Shown: positions 61,978 through 64,000 of the stretch, piece after piece
How the letters are laid out: the number at the start of each line of letters is the position of its first letter
Position numbering within the stretch: the first letter of the stretch is position 1
DNA from: Methylobacterium sp. SyP6R
GTDB taxonomy: Bacteria > Pseudomonadota > Alphaproteobacteria > Rhizobiales > Beijerinckiaceae
NCBI RefSeq assembly: GCF_019216885.1
Contig: NZ_JAAQRC020000001.1
Coordinates: 5,335,501-5,399,500, forward strand
Reading direction: 5' to 3'
DNA length: 64,000 nt
The notes under the pieces: model-generated
The model's database searches: none
Told to the model about the DNA's origin: nothing
Seen by the model: the letters and a program-made list of their open reading frames with translations, nothing else
Program-made: the position numbers and the translations under genes

Positions 61978-62023
61978 TCATACGCTTTCCGATTGATCGC
62001 TTCGCGATGCGGAAAGCGGCTTC
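61978..62023. repeat. Half copy of palindromic repeat family C, inverted
   Basis: TCATACGCTTTCCGATTGAT and CGCTTCGCGATGCGGAAAGC are the reverse complement of the right hairpin of family C (as in copy 2). The left hairpin is absent. It abuts the stop codon of the LysR gene. Confidence 0.85.
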
Positions 62024-62912
62024 ACTCCGCCGCCATCCCGAGATTGTCCAGGCATTGCCGGATCTGACCGGCCAGGATGTCCGCCAGCGGATTGGGCTCC
62101 TCCGCGCGGTGGCGCATCAGTCCGATACGGCAGGCCGGCAGGGCCGCGAAGCCGTCCTGCGGCCCGAGCACCCGCATGCCGGGGCGCAAGGCGCTTTCGG
62201 GCAGCACTGAGACCGCGAGCCCCGCCAGCACCGCGGCCCCGACCGCGGTGGAGTTCCAGCTGACGAACAGGATCCGGCTCTGGCGCCCGCCGCGCTCCAG
62301 CGCCTCGATGGCCGCCCGGCGCCAGTTGCAGGCCGGCCGCCCGAGGGCGAGGGGCACCGGCTGCGCGGTATGGACGGCGTGGCGGCTCGACGTGACCCAG
62401 AGCAGGGCCTCGGTGCGGATCGTCTCGACGGTGCGTCGTCCCTTCTCCTTCGCAGACCCCTTGGCCTCCGTCACGATGGCGAGGTCGATGTCGCCGTCGG
62501 CGATCCGCTCGGCCAGCATGTCGGTGGGTTCGCAGATCACCGTGACCTCGGCCCGGGGATGGGTCCGGGCGAAGCGCCCGAGGATCTCCGGCAGGTAGCG
62601 GTCGACGTAATCGTCCGGCAGGCCGAGGCGCACCCGCCCGGCGAGGTCGCCCTCGTCGAAGGTCGCCAGGCACTCGGTCTGCAGCCGCACGATGCGCCGC
62701 GCATAATCGAGCAAGCGCTCGCCGTCGTCGGTCAGCCGCACGCCGCGGCCGGCCTTGGCGAAGATCTCGCGCCCGATCCGCTCCTCCAGCCGCTTCATCT
62801 GCATCGAGACGGCGGACTGGGTCTTGTGCACGAGGTCCGCCGCCCGGGTGAACGAGCCGCTCTCGGCGATCGCCACCAGGGTCCGGAGCTGGTCGATGTC
62901 GAGGGGATGCAC
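62022..62912 (-). CDS. LysR-family transcriptional regulator
   Basis: A 296-residue LTTR: N-terminal helix-turn-helix DQLRTLVAIAESGSFTRAAD, KTQSAVSMQMKRLEERIGRE, and a substrate-binding domain with VRLGLPDDYVDRYLPEILGR and PADMLAER-type segments. GTG start at 62912. Divergent from a DUF1127 gene, the usual arrangement for this regulator group; the shared spacer is 161 bases. The regulated signal is unknown. Confidence 0.92.
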   Translation of the reverse strand: MHPLDIDQLRTLVAIAESGSFTRAADLVHKTQSAVSMQMKRLEERIGREIFAKAGRGVRLTDDGERLLDYARRIVRLQTECLATFDEGDLAGRVRLGLPDDYVDRYLPEILGRFARTHPRAEVTVICEPTDMLAERIADGDIDLAIVTEAKGSAKEKGRRTVETIRTEALLWVTSSRHAVHTAQPVPLALGRPACNWRRAAIEALERGGRQSRILFVSWNSTAVGAAVLAGLAVSVLPESALRPGMRVLGPQDGFAALPACRIGLMRHRAEEPNPLADILAGQIRQCLDNLGMAAE

Positions 62913-63073
62913 CGGGCCGCTCCGTCGTCGATTCTCGCATCAATCCTTGTGATGTGACATATCTCAATCATTCGCTCAACGCATCGGCGAAGCGCGGCTA
63001 TGACGGGTGCAGCGGAAAGAGCGATGGCCGGCGCATGACGAGGTTCGCCGCATGCTCTTCGCGGGAGACCACG

Positions 63074-63406
63074 ATGACGATCAGCTACGCCCCCCTGTAC
63101 GGTGCCCTCACGATGGCTTTCGGCTTCGGCCGCAAGGCCGTGCAGATCGCGGCCCGGATCGTCACCCTGTGGATCAACCGCCGCGCCGCCTACCGCCTCG
63201 CCGAACTCGACGACCGGGCGCTGAAAGACATCGGCCTCACCCGCAGCGACGTGCTCGGCGCCCTCGACCTGCCCTTCGCGCAAGACCCGACCCTGCCCCT
63301 GGTGCATCGACGTCGCGCGCGGCGCCAGCCCCCGCCGCCGGCCATGACCGTGCGGCTGGCCGCCCGGGACGGGCGGGCGGTGGAGGGGAAGGCGCGGGAG
63401 GCCTGA
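63074..63406 (+). CDS. DUF1127 family small protein
   Basis: A 110-residue protein with the DUF1127 motif near residues 38-65: INRRAAYRLAELDDRALKDI followed by GLTRSDV. The 35-residue N-terminus is amphipathic/hydrophobic and the C-terminal 35 residues are basic and proline-rich, longer than the minimal family. DUF1127 proteins bind RNA or regulate phosphate/carbon metabolism in some alphaproteobacteria. ATG 63074 follows GGGAGA. Divergent from LysR and ended by a strong terminator. Confidence 0.85.
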   Translation: MTISYAPLYGALTMAFGFGRKAVQIAARIVTLWINRRAAYRLAELDDRALKDIGLTRSDVLGALDLPFAQDPTLPLVHRRRARRQPPPPAMTVRLAARDGRAVEGKAREA

Positions 63407-63449
63407 CGGGCTCGCGCTGTCCCCGGTCGACCCGCTGAGCGGACGACGG

Positions 63450-63483
63450 ATCCTCTCTCCCGCCCGGGAGAGAGGATTTTTTA
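63450..63483 (+). terminator. Rho-independent terminator after DUF1127 gene
   Basis: ATCCTCTCTCCCG (63450-63462), a two-base loop and CGGGAGAGAGGAT (63465-63477) form a perfect 13-bp stem followed by six T. A textbook intrinsic terminator; the stem also serves the converging P450 gene. Confidence 0.85.
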
Positions 63484-63498
63484 TGTTTTTCCAGGATC

Positions 63499-64000
63499 TT
63501 ACGTGTTCTGTGCCATGGACCACGACACCGGCAGCGCGTCCACCCGGCGGATCGCGGACGAACCGCGCACGGTCAGCGGTCGATCGAGGCGCAGGCCGGG
63601 CAGCCGGCGAGTGAGCGCCCGCAGGCCCTCCTCCAGCTCGATGCGGGCCAGCGCCTCGCCGAGGCAGCGATGCGCGCCGCCGCCGAAGACCGGGTGCCAG
63701 CGCGGGTGGTCGCTCCGGCGAATGTCGAAGACGTCCGGATCGGCGTAGAGGGCCGGATCGCGCATCGCCGACAGCGTCGAGACCGACAACAGCGCGCCCG
63801 CCGGCAGCACGGCGCCCTCCAGCGGGATGTCGGCCAGCGCGAAGCGCGGGAACGACCCGACCGCCGGCTCGAAGCGCAACGCCTCGGCCACGGCGCCCGG
63901 GATCAGCGCCTCGTCGCGGCAGACCGCCTCCCATTGGTCCCGGTGCGCGAGCAGCAGGCCGGTCTGGATCGCCAGCGCCGCCCGCGTGGTGTCGCTGCCG
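63499..64000 (-). CDS. Cytochrome P450, C-terminal part (runs off window)
   Basis: The last 166 residues of a P450. At the window edge is the I-helix GSDTTR, then AVAEALRFEPA with the ExxR pair, the K'-helix region PDVFDIRRSDHPRWHPVFGG and the haem loop FGGGAHRCLGEALARIEL with the axial cysteine. It oxidises an organic substrate with reduced ferredoxin or a reductase. The N-terminal half lies beyond position 64000, so the substrate type cannot be judged. Confidence 0.9.
   Translation of the reverse strand, partial: GSDTTRAALAIQTGLLLAHRDQWEAVCRDEALIPGAVAEALRFEPAVGSFPRFALADIPLEGAVLPAGALLSVSTLSAMRDPALYADPDVFDIRRSDHPRWHPVFGGGAHRCLGEALARIELEEGLRALTRRLPGLRLDRPLTVRGSSAIRRVDALPVSWSMAQNT

Overview
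The window is high-GC DNA from an alphaproteobacterium, most likely Methylobacterium or a close relative in the Hyphomicrobiales. The evidence is indirect: F1 ATP synthase genes in the order atpH-A-G-D-C with no F0 genes beside them, an EnvZ-like kinase with HDLRTII in place of HDLRTP, a DUF1127 gene divergent from a LysR regulator, many GTG starts with GTGA overlaps, and several families of palindromic intergenic repeats. No rRNA or tRNA gene was seen.

Layout. 1-7050: small DUF2171 gene, a histidine-rich exported protein, an M20 amidohydrolase, a TonB-dependent siderophore receptor, a glutathione peroxidase and an exported DsbA-like protein, separated by repeat-rich spacers. 7288-12336: ATP synthase F1 operon. 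12437-18957: membrane sulfatase-like protein, coupled acyl-CoA synthetase and nitroreductase, three tiny disordered proteins and an orphan SF2 helicase. 19221-25299: oxidoreductases (a shikimate-dehydrogenase-like protein, FAD-linked oxidase, GMC oxidase), a subtilase with an altered active site, and ureidoglycolate lyase. 25307-31496: DUF1285-Nudix-DUF6111-cca operon, TadE/TadG-like protein, two thioesterases and cytochrome c. 31767-36172: GlcD-like oxidase followed by a decayed SWIM zinc-finger gene carrying an IS110 element and a palindromic repeat.

36228-48760 looks acquired: GC is visibly lower in places and the promoters are AT-rich. It holds (i) a tight pair of very unusual genes, a 538-aa protein resembling the TULIP/P47 fold family and a 1252-aa partner, and (ii) a same-strand cluster from 48110 down to 42536 that reads like a small biosynthetic cluster: free-standing amino-acid adenylation domain, acyl-CoA dehydrogenase fragment, transglutaminase-like protein, FrnE/DsbA-like protein, two SMR exporters, a deaminase and a maleate-isomerase-like protein, with a MarR gene upstream. 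A heptanucleotide repeat lies exactly where the adenylation enzyme should enter its catalytic-lysine motif and leaves that motif out of frame, suggesting phase variation or decay.

49739-64000 is mostly core: rlmJ, a broken MNT nucleotidyltransferase gene, RNase T2 with a periplasmic partner, polA, a GT87-type membrane protein, a MarR/OmpR/EnvZ operon divergent from ilvE with a clear palindromic operator, DUF3072, a Flp pilin, LysR, DUF1127 and the 3' part of a cytochrome P450 that runs off the window.

Repeat family C (107 bp, three full copies and one half copy) keeps both of its hairpins by paired base changes. Family B (about 101 bp) is found nested inside family A. All functional names come from reading motifs by eye; no database search was possible.
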